From: Ophiobolus disseminans
Lineage: Eukaryota > Ascomycota > Dothideomycetes > Pleosporales > Phaeosphaeriaceae
DNA: 64,000 nt
Direction of reading: 5' to 3'
Assembly: GCA_010093685.1 (NCBI GenBank)
Contig: MU006226.1
Location: 136,964-200,963, forward strand
Part shown: in pieces, positions 1 through 10,497 of the stretch
Layout: each line of letters begins with the position of its first letter
Position numbering within the stretch: the stretch's first letter is position 1
Position numbers and translations under genes: made by a program
The notes under the pieces: model-generated
Database searches by the model: none
What the model was told of the DNA's origin: nothing
What the model saw: the letters and a program-made list of their open reading frames with translations, nothing else

Positions 1-630
1 CCCGGGTGTACTGTCTGGTCGAAAGCGGTCGTTGGTAGTCTCAAAGTACGAACTGTACTAAGTTTGGACAGCACAGACTACGTATATCGGCTCCATGCCT
101 CCAAACATACAAGTGCGCAAAGTTGGTGAGGGGTCATTGGCAGGTTTGGTGCTGTTCTTGCCAACATTGGTGCCGTGCGTGCGGTGCCGTGCGTGCAGTC
201 CATCTTACGCGATCTTCGAAGGCGCATGTACGAGGGCAATAGACAGGTACATTGCATTCGTGATCGTAAGCACATGACTGCTGTGTCGGTCTCCAGAAGG
301 TAGAAGGTGGAGTGCATCACAAGGGCAGTTTTGGGAGCTTTCCTTGTGGCCCTTGGTACCTACCTAGGTAGGTATAGATAAATTTTGGTATCGAGCGACA
401 TACCGCTCAAGATCTTAGGATACCAGTATAAAGAAAATAGTTAATGTAGTCAAGTCGAAAACACAGGCCATGTTACAAGCCAAAAGCACATCTCTCTCCC
501 ACTCGTTGCTGACAACCCGCAAAATCCCGCCCACCCCGATTGGCGCCAAGCCCTCGACCCTCCCGCGTCAGAACTTCAACACTCGATCAACCAACCTCAC
601 GAACAAACCGCACCAACAACCAACCCCACG
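1..630. other. No gene recognised; QCR10 upstream region
   Basis: I see no convincing coding sequence here. Short open frames lack family features and codon structure. An 18-nt perfect palindrome, TACCTACCTAGGTAGGTA, lies at 357-374. The last 80 bases are C/A-rich, as is common for fungal leaders just before a start codon. Confidence 0.6.
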
Positions 631-1390
631 ATGAGTGCACACCTCGCTCCCCACCATGGCAAGACGCCCGCCGCTTTCGTAAGCTCTTACCCCAGCCATT
701 GGCCCCGCGCAAGCTGCCACAGCGGCTAACGAATGACGACAGAGCATGCGGAGCCCGTACAAGGCGTACAGAAGCCCCCATGGTCCGCAGTACGTATTTC
801 GAATCTTTGTCGTATGGAGGGAATCGGGGTGGTGTGTGGTGGAGCTCGGGAAGATTGCGAAGGGGAAGAGGAGGGAGGCGATATGACGACAGCACGGTAA
901 CGACCGAGCAAGACGGAGGAAGAGCAACCAAGCTACACACGACCCGGCAAAACCACAGAGACGGAGTGCCAACAATTGGAGAAGAAAAGGACTAACATCC
1001 CTACCAACAGATACTCTATCGCAAAGAACTACCACGGCATCACCGCCCGCACACTCGTCAAAGCGTACGTCCACCATAACCAATCTACCTACCCACCTTC
1101 CACACTTCTCCTTCCGCCCTATCTAAGCACCTTCTTCATCCATCTCCCACAAATCCACCCCACAATACCCTTCCTCACTACCTCCTCAACCCCAACAATC
1201 ACCCTACAACCCCATCTAACCCCCCAACAGTGGCGTCCTGGCCGGCGGCTTCGGCGGCGTAGCCGGTTTCTTCGCGCTCTTCTTCTTCGCCGAGGTCCCC
1301 AAAGTACGCGAGGACATCATGAAGAAGATACCCGTGCTGGGCGATTACCCGTGGTCGAAGCAGATTGCGCCAGAGGATAATCCATTTTAG
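631..1390 (+). CDS. QCR10: Cytochrome b-c1 complex subunit 10 (QCR10)
   Basis: Small accessory subunit of ubiquinol-cytochrome c reductase (complex III) of the mitochondrial inner membrane. Four exons read in phase: 631-678, 743-789, 1011-1064 and 1231-1390, giving 102 aa, a usual length for fungal QCR10. The third exon encodes YSIAKNYHGITARTLVKA. The last exon encodes one hydrophobic membrane span (GGVAGFFALFFFAEVPKVR) followed by the conserved tail KIPVLGDYPW. The start was chosen because MSAHLAPHHGKTPAAF joins in phase to a SPYKAYRSPHGPQ segment, a family-like N-terminus. The second intron is long (221 nt) for this window. The identity rests on the transmembrane and post-transmembrane block. 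The exact first-exon boundaries are my reading. Confidence 0.85.
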
Positions 1391-1706
1391 ATGGGCAATT
1401 GGACGATGGAGGGATGAGAATGGAATATGGGCATGCTGTATATTAGGATGTATGTGAGGCGGAAAGGAATGGAATAGAATAGAGGATGAATTTTGAGATT
1501 GATGGGAATGTGGAGGTATGTGGCGATAGTGATGTTATGTGTGATGATTTGTGTCTCAGACGATCGTTCAGACATTGCTTGGTTCGCGTCTAGGATGGTC
1601 ATTCAGACATTGCTTCGTTTTGTCGTATCCGGCATAAAGCTTTCTAACATATCTCGCTATGCAGCTGGACCTCCCATCCTACCCACACACCCAGATCTCA
1701 GCCCAC

Positions 1707-2735
1707 CTAATTCGTCGGCAGTCGACCCACCACCTCCTCCATCTCAGCATCAGTGTAGATCCTGAAGCCCTTATCCTTTGTGACGCTCGCGAGCTGCACA
1801 TTCTTGCTATCCAGCTTCTCCTCCATGACCTGCTTGAGCGTCTTGAGCGTGAGCACCTCGGCCTCGGGCAGCGTGAGCGACTTGTGAAACTCGTTTTGCA
1901 GCTCGGCCTGCGCGCCCTCGGAGCCGGAGCCAATGGCCTTGGCGTCGTAGCGGTAGAAGGTGCCGGAGGGCTCGGCGTGGTAGCTGTATTTATAATTAGC
2001 ATATGCTCTCACATGTTTTTAATCTGAGGTTATTGAAAGAAGGGAGGAGTGGAGGGTGACGTACAGACTCGGCCCATCCTCATCATAACCCGCAATCAGC
2101 AGCGCCACGCCAAACGGCCGACTCATAATACTCTCCTCGCCCTCTGCGCCCTCGCCAAACCGCAGCGCCAGATCGCATATCGCTTGCGTGCAGCTCTCGA
2201 CGCGGAGGGGCTCGTTGTAGTTGAAGGCGTGATTCTGCGACTCTACGCGCGCGTGCTCGACCATGCTGCGGGCATCGGCTTGCAGGCCCGACATGGCGCA
2301 TCCGATGTGGCGGTCGATTTCGACAATCTTTTCGACGGAGCTCGTCTCGAGGAGGGTGGAGGTTACGCGCTTTTCTACGCCGAGGATTACGCCTTCGCCT
2401 GTTGCGACCTGCGTTTGCGGTCAGTATAAAGTGCTTGTAGGGGGATGCCAAAAGGGACGTACGCCTATTGCTGTTGAACCGAGCTTGATGGCTTCTAGAG
2501 AGTATTCGACTTGGAAGAGACGGCCTTCGGGCGAGAAGGTGCTATGGATTGTGAGCGGGGAGTTCGAATGCGGGAAGGTGTCGGGGTTACTGACTTGATG
2601 CCACGGTCTGGGGGTAGTTGTTAGCACATAGTCATATGTATATGTAGCTGCAAGTCACTCACCATATTCGCTTCGTGCTATGAACTGCTATTGTTAGCAA
2701 GAGAGCTCGGCGGGGCTCTAATATACGCATACCAT
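1707..2735 (-). CDS. PUP2: 20S proteasome subunit alpha type-5 (PUP2/PSMA5)
   Basis: Alpha5 subunit of the 20S proteasome core. It forms part of the outer ring that gates substrate entry and is not itself catalytic. Six exons on the minus strand: 2733-2735, 2663-2684, 2595-2607, 2463-2541, 2065-2408 and 1707-1983, giving 245 aa. The N-terminus reads MFIARSEYDRGINTFSPEGR, then LFQVEYSLEAIKLGSTAIG, the proteasome alpha signature. The middle carries GVALLIAGYDEDGPSLYHAEP, a block typical of alpha5, and the C-terminus ends EEVVGRLPTN. The first exon is only the ATG, and exons 2 and 3 are 22 and 13 nt. Phases close exactly and the N-terminal protein sequence is as expected, so I trust the micro-exons. 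Family length is about 240-260 aa. Confidence 0.93.
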
Positions 2736-3095
2736 GTTGACGGTGTTTGTGTGAGAAAATGTGCGTGAGGGTGAGGATTAAGCAGGAGTATGCTTGCAGC
2801 AGGGATTGTCGAGAACGTAGAAGTAGCAGTGAGGCGAGCAAAGCGGTGTTGTCGAGGTTGTATTTCTCGAGCTTGAGCTGCAGGCAACACGAGCCACGAG
2901 TAGCTCATGCCAAGACATATAATCCGCTAGCACCTCCGGACAGCGCCCGCTTCGTCAACATTTGACTTTACTTTCTCCGTCTCATAAGTTCAGTCACAAA
3001 AAAATCTATTGGTATCATAATGAAAATGCCTGCAAGTAAACCCCATCTATCTATAAAGTATTCCGATGGACACCGGACAGCATACTGTTCTTGCG
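2736..3095. other. Intergenic, PUP2 upstream / MFS downstream
   Basis: No gene seen. It holds the PUP2 promoter and the 3' flank of the MFS transporter gene. Confidence 0.5.
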
Positions 3096-4871
3096 CTACA
3101 CCTGCCCTTCCTCCTTTCTCGAAGCTTTCTTCTCATCAATACTCTCCCTCCATCCTTTCCCATAAATCGCAGTAACATATGTAGCCGCCGCACCCGCTAC
3201 CAAGAACAGTGCGCTGATTGTCGAGAACCACCCCACTCCAACTGCTCTAACAGCCGGAAGAACAGCTGCTGAGCCCGCCGCGGCGAACATATAACGCATG
3301 AAGTAATTTCCAGCTGCCATCCGGGTTAGTTGCGGTGTATCGTGACGGTAGAGAAGGTGACTTACCAACGACCTCTGCGCTTCTGGACTGCATGACATCT
3401 AGACAATACGTGTTGAGACTTGGGAAGCAGAACAGTTGCGCCACGCCCTGCAAGAACATCATGACCACAGGCAACGCGATGCCACCCTTCTTCTTTTCCA
3501 CACTCCAGCCGTAGATAACCATGCACGCTGGAATCACGATGCCAAGGAAGAAAAGACAGCTTCGTAGTCGGTCTTCTGCTACACGCTCGCCCCTCAGACG
3601 GATGTACTTCTTGACAATATGATCCGCGTACCGGCCGCCGAAAAACGTGCCAAGCAAATATCCGCAGCCAGGCGCGATGTAAAAGAGTCCCGACTGCAAC
3701 GGCGACGTGAGTTCGAAGCGCGGATTGAGGACGTAGCGAATAGGTGTGAGGAGGGAGTACATATTCCAGACCAGAGACGAGGACGCGAGAGCAGTGAGGA
3801 GCAGGTTCGGGTATCGGTATAATCGTATTACGCGGATCGGATTCAACCACTTCCACATCAGCACTGCTTTCTTCTTTGTCGGGAGGCCTTCGAGCTCTTT
3901 GGAGCGCTTCTCGTGGATCGTCTCGGGTTGCAGGAAGAAGCAGAAGAAGGTTGCTGCGCCGGCCAGGGCTGTTTGGAGCCAGAAGATGTCGCGCCATGTT
4001 CGGAAGGTTACGATTATGCCGCCGATGAAAGGGCCTAGTGCGGGGCCGATGAGTGTGCCAGACATGAACCACCCGTAGGCAGTTGCTCGCTCAGTCTGGT
4101 GTGTTGTTAGATGGAAGACTCGGATTGACAGACATTGTATGCTGGAGTATTCTCAACCTCAACGACACTCTGGGTAAGAAGGCTGCATATGAAACCTGTG
4201 ACTTACGGGCTTGTACATGTCTCCAATAACCGCGCTACCAATGACGAGAAATGCCGTGCCTTGGAAGGCAGTCAATATGCGGAAAACGAAGAAAGACGCC
4301 AGATTCGGTGCAAGTGCAGTTCCTATGCTGAAGGCCATGAACAGCGTGGCGCTCACTACCGATACCTATGTGATGACCATTAGTTACATGAAGTCGTGTA
4401 GTGCACATATCGACGTCGACTTGATGTCTGTATGTTAATGCGTACCCATTTTCTTCCATAGATGTTGCCATACGGCCCGTAGAAGCAAGGACTAATGCCC
4501 ATGAATAGCATATATAGTGCGTTCGAAATATTGATGATTGAACCATCTGTATTGAACGTTGCTGCTACTTCAGGCACCGCAGAGAGAACAGTAGTCGACG
4601 ACACTGGGGCTAGGAAGCTACAGAAGGACATGACCGCAACGATGATGTTCTTTCTCCGATCCGAAAAACGATTGTAGATTTCGTCCATGTCGCCAGTGGC
4701 GACGTAGGTAACGTCAGCCATGTCATGATGATTGACGGTAGAGATAGTGCGTTGCAGTTGCAAGCGGCCTTCTTCACCCGGTATGATAGAGGCATATTGC
4801 ACTTGCTTTTCGAGGTTGGGGGCATGAGTAGCAGCGGGAATTGCTGGGCTTGGAGCATTGGAAGAGGCCAT
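3096..4871 (-). CDS. MFS transporter, DHA1-type drug:H+ antiporter
   Basis: Polytopic plasma-membrane transporter of the major facilitator superfamily, 510 aa from four exons (4446-4871, 4207-4365, 3366-4095, 3096-3313). A hydrophilic N-tail of about 85 residues precedes the first membrane span (IIVAVMSFCSFLAPVSSTTV). The loop after span 2 reads YGPYGNIYGRKW, the D/N-x-x-GR-K/R motif A of MFS. Span 5 carries GTLIGPALGPFIGGI, the antiporter motif C of DHA1 proton-coupled exporters. The C-terminal half has a typical set of spans and a short charged tail (ESIDEKKASRKEEGQV). Splice junctions restore continuous family-like sequence, for example SAEVV joined to AGNYFMRYMF. Substrate cannot be told from sequence; relatives export drugs, polyamines or fungal metabolites. 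No biosynthetic cluster lies next to it. Confidence 0.88.
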
Positions 4872-5100
4872 GGTATAAGTTCATGAAAGGCAGAAGCCGG
4901 TTGAAAGTGCCGCGAAGAAGCGTAGAAAATTGAAGCCGGAAAGACTGTTGACTGACGGAAAAGAAAGGCAAGCGAGCAGATGCAGATATATGAAGCCAGT
5001 AGTCCAGCTCACGGAAAAGAATACGAAGTGACTCAAGAAAGTCGAGATCTATTACATTGATTTGCATACTGACACCTTCTAGAGCGTTAGCGCTACTTTT

Positions 5101-5487
5101 CTAGTCTTTGCGCGGCGTAGTCGTCGTCACAGCTTGTGCTTTTCCGAGCCCTACTGAAGATTTTGGTCCCTGATAAGGGTGCGATATCCGAAAGTTGGAG
5201 TAGCGCGACCGGGGTATCGGCACCAAACCGACAATTCCGATCCCGGCGTGAAGGCCGGTTCTTAACAGGAGCGGTGTGATTGGCATTGCGCGCCGTTGGG
5301 TGCTGGAGTAGTTCAAACGGGCGGTCAAAGAATGTCCGGGAATAAAGTTGCCGCGGGTCTTGGCGTTCACGATGCCTTCACGTGCCAAATCGCGCATGTC
5401 AAACCAAACTCTACAGGAGGGTCGAGCGGAGCCGCTCAAATATACACATGTACTGTTCTCAAGAAGGCGGTGCCTATCTATCCTCAT
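5101..5487 (-). CDS. Possible small protein of unknown function
   Basis: A 128-codon frame starting with ATG at 5487. I do not recognise it. The stretch from the second methionine, MPITPLLLRTGLHAGIGIVG, is hydrophobic and could be a signal or mitochondrial targeting segment of a 61-aa product. It is followed by a basic, glycine/serine-rich tail ending TTTTPRKD. There is no domain support and the upstream part looks less protein-like, so either a short gene starting at the internal ATG or no gene at all is possible. Confidence 0.25.
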   Translation of the reverse strand: MRIDRHRLLENSTCVYLSGSARPSCRVWFDMRDLAREGIVNAKTRGNFIPGHSLTARLNYSSTQRRAMPITPLLLRTGLHAGIGIVGLVPIPRSRYSNFRISHPYQGPKSSVGLGKAQAVTTTTPRKD

Positions 5488-5598
5488 AGTCTCATGGGAT
5501 CTGCTCTAACGCCAAAGCCGAGATCTTGTGCCTGATCTGATGAAAGCCGAAAATTCCAAAACGCCGGCCATGCAATAAGTTTTGCCAAAATGACGTCG

Positions 5599-6090
5599 CT
5601 ATATACTGAGTTTGTCTAAGCTCAGACGGTCGGCGCTGCGATGCTTCTTCACCATGCCCAGCTTGTAAAACCGCTCCTCGCCTGTCGCTGTCCGGCCGCC
5701 GATGTACCACTTCTCAGCACCCATGGCCTCGTGGAAGCCTTCTGACGAACTGTCTGACCCTCTCCTGCCCCGTTGTGATGCGCCAGGTATGGGGAAGGCC
5801 TTGGCAGTGGGTGATGTGGAGCGATGGTAGGGTGCTGCATGCTGCCGCGTTGGCTGGAAGTGGTTCGTCGGCTGTACTGTGGCTGTACTCGCGCCAGGCG
5901 AAGGCGACCGTGTCTTGGTTGTGATTGTGCGTGTTGTTGAAGGTGTGTCGCGGCTCTGGTTCTGTGATGTTGTGCTCGGGGGAGTGTAGGACGCTACTGA
6001 AGCTGCTTGCGATGCCGCGGCCTTCTGCAGGGCGGGCTGGGCTCGGAAGGCTGCCAGAAAGCCACTGAAGAAGGGTCTATTGGTCGTCAT
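5599..6090 (-). CDS. Conserved fungal hypothetical protein, possible mitochondrial presequence
   Basis: 163 aa, not recognised by name. The N-terminus (MTTNRPFFSGFLAAFRAQPA and onward) is Arg/Ala/Ser-rich with no acidic residues over about 35 residues, which would suit a mitochondrial presequence. The middle is low-complexity Ser/Thr/Pro. The C-terminal 50 residues (FHEAMGAEKWYIGGRTATG, then EERFYKLGMVKKHRS) look globular and constrained and are probably the functional part. An alternative model joins it to the upstream frame (start 6631) by an intron 6114-6339, with donor gtgagc and acceptor ctcag. That removes the need for ATG 6090 and keeps phase, giving 268 aa. I cannot decide between the two from sequence. 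Confidence 0.55.
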   Translation of the reverse strand: MTTNRPFFSGFLAAFRAQPALQKAAASQAASVASYTPPSTTSQNQSRDTPSTTRTITTKTRSPSPGASTATVQPTNHFQPTRQHAAPYHRSTSPTAKAFPIPGASQRGRRGSDSSSEGFHEAMGAEKWYIGGRTATGEERFYKLGMVKKHRSADRLSLDKLSI

Positions 6091-6325
6091 GGTGTCCGTG
6101 GGAGATGTCCGGCCTGAGAGTGGTGATGTCGGTCACCGTGCATCAACCGCTGCCCTTACGGTGCTTGGTCAAACTGTGAGACTGAGTGCGCCAGCCAGCG
6201 CGCTCGCTCTTTCCTAAAGGTATGTTCGTGTCGGTCGCTCCTTCCTCGACTCTCGAGAGGCTCTTGCGGCAGGTGTTTATATTGTTGTTATCGGCGGGTA
6301 CAGTCGGCGAAGTGTGTGTGTGACG

Positions 6326-6631
6326 TCAAAACGGCTCACCGTTTTGTGTAGTTGGCGTGGGATGTCGCGACGGGTTGAGGGTCTTCTGTGGTCGAACGGC
6401 AGGCACGATAGCGGGGAAGGAGCGTTTTATGGGCGGTTGCGGTTGCGGGGAAGTGGAAGCTTGTTCTTCGTGCTGGCTGCGATGATGCCGACCTCGAGCC
6501 GTTGACGATGGAACAAACCGGAGCCGTCGATTCGCGTCCACCTGATTCGTTCTGCTGTCGCCGCCGGACAAATGCTCCGAGGAAATGCCGACGCTGTGAA
6601 CGTCGATCTCGTAGTCGCTCAAGAACTCCAT
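6326..6631 (-). CDS. Hypothetical protein, possibly first exon of the 5599-6090 gene
   Basis: Open frame from ATG 6631. It begins MEFLSDYEIDVHSVGISSE and continues with a hydrophilic, Ser/Pro/Arg-rich sequence to a stop at 6326. Eight codons before the stop a good donor (gtgagc, intron side at 6339) appears in a phase that fits an acceptor at 6114 in front of the downstream gene. The acidic, non-repetitive N-terminus looks more like a real protein start than chance. No domain is recognised. It is either a 101-aa product or the 5' exon of a 268-aa protein. Confidence 0.35.
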   Translation of the reverse strand: MEFLSDYEIDVHSVGISSEHLSGGDSRTNQVDANRRLRFVPSSTARGRHHRSQHEEQASTSPQPQPPIKRSFPAIVPAVRPQKTLNPSRHPTPTTQNGEPF

Positions 6632-6739
6632 CTTGGACGGCTGCGATGGCTTTTGTATCGCCTCGGAGAAGGCTTCTGCTGTCTGCAGGCAGATTGGTGT
6701 ATCTGATCGCCTCGCTTCGTAATGGTGTGCATCCTGCAC

Positions 6740-7704
6740 GATGTGCTCATGTCAATCATGCAGCTCCCCCCTCCACCTATCCTGCCTTACCATTTCACAC
6801 GCCCTCGTTGGCTGCACGCCATCACAGGCGCCGCAAGCCGTTCGCATGGGTTGCTACCAGGCCACTAACACTTGCTCGCATGCTTGGAAGAAGCAATACT
6901 GGCGTTTGGCCCGCCCAGTAGCCAGTGCTTCGGCATGATCTCCCTTTTGCGATCGCGATCAGCCGCCTTCGCTTGACACAACGGTCAGTATTGTGTTCGT
7001 CCAGAGAGCATGTAGTCCGTAACGTTTGTGCTCACGCATTCTCAGTCAGCAGGGAAGAAGTTGGGGTCGAGCATTATCCATGAGCTTTGTAAAGCTCTAG
7101 CCAGAGACCAGAGACCAGAAGGAGGCTTACACGAGCAGATACTCTGTATGGTGACTTCCCTTCTGCATTACCCCTCTCGAAGCTCAAGCTCGTTCTTCCG
7201 ACAATTAGCCCGTCGTCTATTCACAGCTATATGCACATAACCTGGGTCAAATGTATAGCTAACATACCATTATACAATGCCAAGTTCTTCACCAATCTGC
7301 ATTCACCGAAGTATGCAGTCTGCCATAAGTCGAAGCCGCGTGCTCCATATCATGCAACCCGAGAATCACACTGTTTCCTACCTAGGCAGTCAACACCAAG
7401 CTATCATCAGCCACCAAATGCAGTTGACTATCTTCACTCGGCTATGTGCGGCACCAGTATGTGCAAGAAATACACCAGTTCTCACTTAGGTTCTGCAGGA
7501 CTTCTTCACCTGGAACTCGCTCATAGCGTTCCAGAAGTTTTCTTGACCTCATAGTGACCCAGGGTTCGTATCACCTGCCCGCGCTAGACCTTAAGGCACA
7601 CTCCAATCAATGATCGTACTGTAGAACGCACGGACCTTCGACCCCAAGATCGTCGTCCCATCAGGCATCACTTGCTCTCTTTCCCCAACTTCCATCGTCG
7701 CAGT
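6740..7704. other. Intergenic, no gene recognised
   Basis: About 960 bases upstream of the F-box gene. The open frames here are short and compositionally ordinary, and I see no family motif, tRNA or repeat. Confidence 0.5.
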
Positions 7705-9405
7705 ATGGCCACAATATCACATCTACCGGCAGAACTAGTCGAGTACATCTACGCCTATCTAGCGCAGCCCGAGCTAAATGCGGTCTCACGAGTCAACACG
7801 GGCTCTAATGCTCTGGCCGTTCCTTTCCTGTATCGCAATGTCGACCTTTTCATCGGATCTGGCGACAAAGTTCCACGAATTGATCGGTTTTGTATGAATA
7901 TCTTGAAAGACGAGCGACTTGCAGCCCGGGTCGAAACAATTCGACTAGGCCCATCATCCAAAGAAGGCGTGAAAGAGGGCCAACGGTGGATACCGCGCGA
8001 CGCCAATTTCGACGACACAGGAATGAAAGATCTTATTGCGAAAGTGCTGGATAAAGAGAGCTTGGTTTCAAGAAATGACTATCTCAGAGACGCTCTACTC
8101 ATGCGCGAGTATGCCGCTTACGCCTCGCTTATCCTCATGGTACTCCCCAGTCTGCGCAAACTTTACATCGCAGACTTCAACTGTGCCACCTTGGATCATC
8201 TCCATACAGTCCTACGTAATCTCGATCCTGGCTCCGACTGGAACAGGCGGCACGCTTCAGGTGATCTTATGCAACGACTGTCCAGCATAAGTGCCATATC
8301 GTACAATGTCGACGACTTGAGTGGCAACACGTATCCCATGTACTCCAGCCGATTCAACCTTATACCGATGTTGAATCTACCGAATATCACAAGGCTGGAC
8401 TTCTCTGTACCTGATAGATTCGAAACTCGGGCACGGCCGGGCATCACGCTGTTGCCCACCGCCAATACTTGGACACCCAGAGACCTCATCCTCAGGCCCG
8501 ATCAAATGGGAAACGTCACCACAATGGTGATCAGACATTCTGATTGCGCTTATCGAACCGTTCAATCCTGTCTCAGCTCCGCCTGTCAGCTACAATCGTT
8601 CACCTACGAGTTTCTCTATGATTGCAAAGAACGCAGTGATGCACCATCCCAATGGCTCGACCTATCAGCATGGAGTAGCGCGCTACCCAAGTCTCTCCGA
8701 ACCCTTGTCATGAGTGTCGAGAATTGCGATACGGCGGCATATCCCTTCAAGCAACCACGCATGGGGGACAAATTATATGGTTATCTCGACTTGACGTACC
8801 ATACTGCGCTACACACTCTTGAGGTCCCCTTCCCGTTTCTGACTGGCGACCCCAATTTCTCGATCACAACCGAAATCTACCCATTGCTTCCTCCGAACCT
8901 TCGCCACTTATCACTCCGGACAGACATGACGAATGCGCAACATCAATTCCCGTTCGACACATCCGTTCTTTCCACAAACCTGACATTCCAGGAGTCAGAA
9001 GACGAGGCACGACACTTGGTCAACGCACGGATGGACGTGTCCTACATGTTCCACGCAGCAATGACGATCCTGGATTTCGCTACCAACCTCGACACCATCT
9101 CCGTCTGGCAGCCCGCCGATGCCTCACTCGAATGGTTCGATGGCCAAGTAGCAGACTTCTCCCAAACATGCCGCAACAAATATATCAAAGGCCATCTTGT
9201 GTACCCAATGATCATGCGTAAGAAGAAGCTAGAGCATTGGAATCTAGTGAAGCAAGCTACGGTATACGACCCCAGTCGTCCTGATTCGAAGCGCTTTGAG
9301 GCGTTCTTCCGAGGAGAGCGTGCTGGAATACCTCTGGGTCTTGCGAGTCAGTATCATTTGCATGCATTGCGAAATCATCTAGTCCGGGTTCGACTTCTTA
9401 GTTAG
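7705..9405 (+). CDS. F-box domain protein, single exon
   Basis: 566 aa, intronless. The first 40 residues, MATISHLPAELVEYIYAYLA followed by LNAVSRVNTGSNALAVPFLY, match the F-box pattern (LP.E+...I..+L, then R..K.....P.LY). This predicts a substrate adaptor of an SCF ubiquitin ligase that binds Skp1. The remainder has scattered leucine-rich segments (LPSLRKLYIADFNCATLDHL, LPNITRLDFSV, LPPNLRHLSLRTD) of the kind seen in fungal F-box/LRR-like proteins. These would form the substrate-recognition part. The upstream frame is open for 11 more codons but has no ATG there, so I start at 7705. Such F-box genes are numerous and poorly conserved in filamentous ascomycetes. Target unknown. Confidence 0.75.
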   Translation: MATISHLPAELVEYIYAYLAQPELNAVSRVNTGSNALAVPFLYRNVDLFIGSGDKVPRIDRFCMNILKDERLAARVETIRLGPSSKEGVKEGQRWIPRDANFDDTGMKDLIAKVLDKESLVSRNDYLRDALLMREYAAYASLILMVLPSLRKLYIADFNCATLDHLHTVLRNLDPGSDWNRRHASGDLMQRLSSISAISYNVDDLSGNTYPMYSSRFNLIPMLNLPNITRLDFSVPDRFETRARPGITLLPTANTWTPRDLILRPDQMGNVTTMVIRHSDCAYRTVQSCLSSACQLQSFTYEFLYDCKERSDAPSQWLDLSAWSSALPKSLRTLVMSVENCDTAAYPFKQPRMGDKLYGYLDLTYHTALHTLEVPFPFLTGDPNFSITTEIYPLLPPNLRHLSLRTDMTNAQHQFPFDTSVLSTNLTFQESEDEARHLVNARMDVSYMFHAAMTILDFATNLDTISVWQPADASLEWFDGQVADFSQTCRNKYIKGHLVYPMIMRKKKLEHWNLVKQATVYDPSRPDSKRFEAFFRGERAGIPLGLASQYHLHALRNHLVRVRLLS

Positions 9406-9930
9406 AATAATGGATAATATCTTTCTTTCAATCTGAACTCCTATCAAACAGACGTTGTACATGTAATATTTCTATGTTATTTTCCATCTAAATTCTCAGT
9501 TCAGTGTTGCGTGTATCTTCGGGCTTATGTTTAAGAAAATCCCAATAACGCGTCCAGGAGTATCTCAAGCCATCTCCATGGTGTCTTCTCATGCAGTATA
9601 TAGTTTCTTAGAGTAGCTCAGGTTATTATTCCAAAGGTGGTTTAAGCGACGTTAAGTGTTGTGTTACTCCAGGACACGTTGTTAGGGCCGACATCTCGCT
9701 TTTATTGGTCGCGTCAATACATCCCTTGCATCGATGCTCGTTAACATATCCCTTGCATCTTGTCCACTATTAAAATTCTCGATCTGATAGTCAACATTCA
9801 ACGTCTTATCTTAAGTGGGTCTGAAAGAAAGCACACATTTTTCGGCCTTAATTTAGATGCATTCTGCGCCTCGTCTGGTCTTTTGTGCCAGCCAGTTTGA
9901 TCTAATCCAGAGCACTATTGCTGTACTTCA
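9406..9930. other. AT-richer intergenic region
   Basis: No gene recognised. A 12-bp direct repeat (atcccttgcatc) occurs twice near 9720-9760. A segment near 9580-9600 (catggtgtcttctcatgc) resembles part of the 159-bp repeat unit that starts at 9931, so it may be an older, decayed copy. Confidence 0.4.
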
Positions 9931-10340
9931 GGCGGTCTGGAGGCGACAACAGTGTCTTCACAGGCGTTCGCGTGGCATGTTAGTGAGCTATCATCGTGCA
10001 TACTTCCGTTCGTTCCTTGAGTTTAGTCTGCTTCAAGGCAGTACCTCTGTGTACAAGGCGGTCTGTAGGCGCGCTGAAGACATCCCTGAGGCGGTCTAGG
10101 GGCGGCGATGGTGTCTTCTCACGCGTTTGTGTGGTATCACACTGAGAAATCATGGCGTACACTTCTGTTCGCTCCTTGGGCCTAGTCTGCTTCAACGCAC
10201 TACTGCTCTATACAAGGTAGTCTGTAGGCGCGCTAAAGCCGTCTTGGAAGCAGTCTAGGGGCGGCAACGGTGTCTGCACAGGCGTTTGTGTGGCAAACCA
10301 GTGAGTCAACATGGTGTACACTTCTGTTCGTTCCTCCAGC
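9931..10340. repeat. Imperfect 159-bp tandem repeat, about 2.5 copies
   Basis: Units start at 9931 (ggcggtctgg), 10090 (ggcggtctagg) and 10249 (agcagtctagg), an exact 159-bp spacing. Each unit contains a gtgtctt/ctgcacaggcgtt block, then a tacacttctgttcgttcctt block, then ctgtaggcgcgct. The third unit is truncated near 10340. Many unit-to-unit differences are transitions (for example gcggt to gtagt, ggc to agc), as expected from repeat-induced point mutation or simple divergence. Confidence 0.8.
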
Positions 10341-10360
10341 CTATTTACCCTCAGCGTTTG

Positions 10361-10394
10361 CATGGCGGTGTGCGGGCGGCGCCAGACCGCCATG
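10361..10394. repeat. Short inverted repeat (9-bp arms)
   Basis: Arms catggcggt (10361-10369) and accgccatg (10386-10394) are exact reverse complements around a GC-rich 16-nt loop. It lies about 100 bases before the small ORF at 10498, so it could form a hairpin in DNA or in a leader RNA. Confidence 0.6.
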
Positions 10395-10497
10395 TAGGTA
10401 TCTCCGCCTACGTGGCGACAGTAAGATTGGCAGCCAAACCAGACATATATACCTCACCACACCCCCTTCAAGACACCACACTCTATACAAATCAGCC

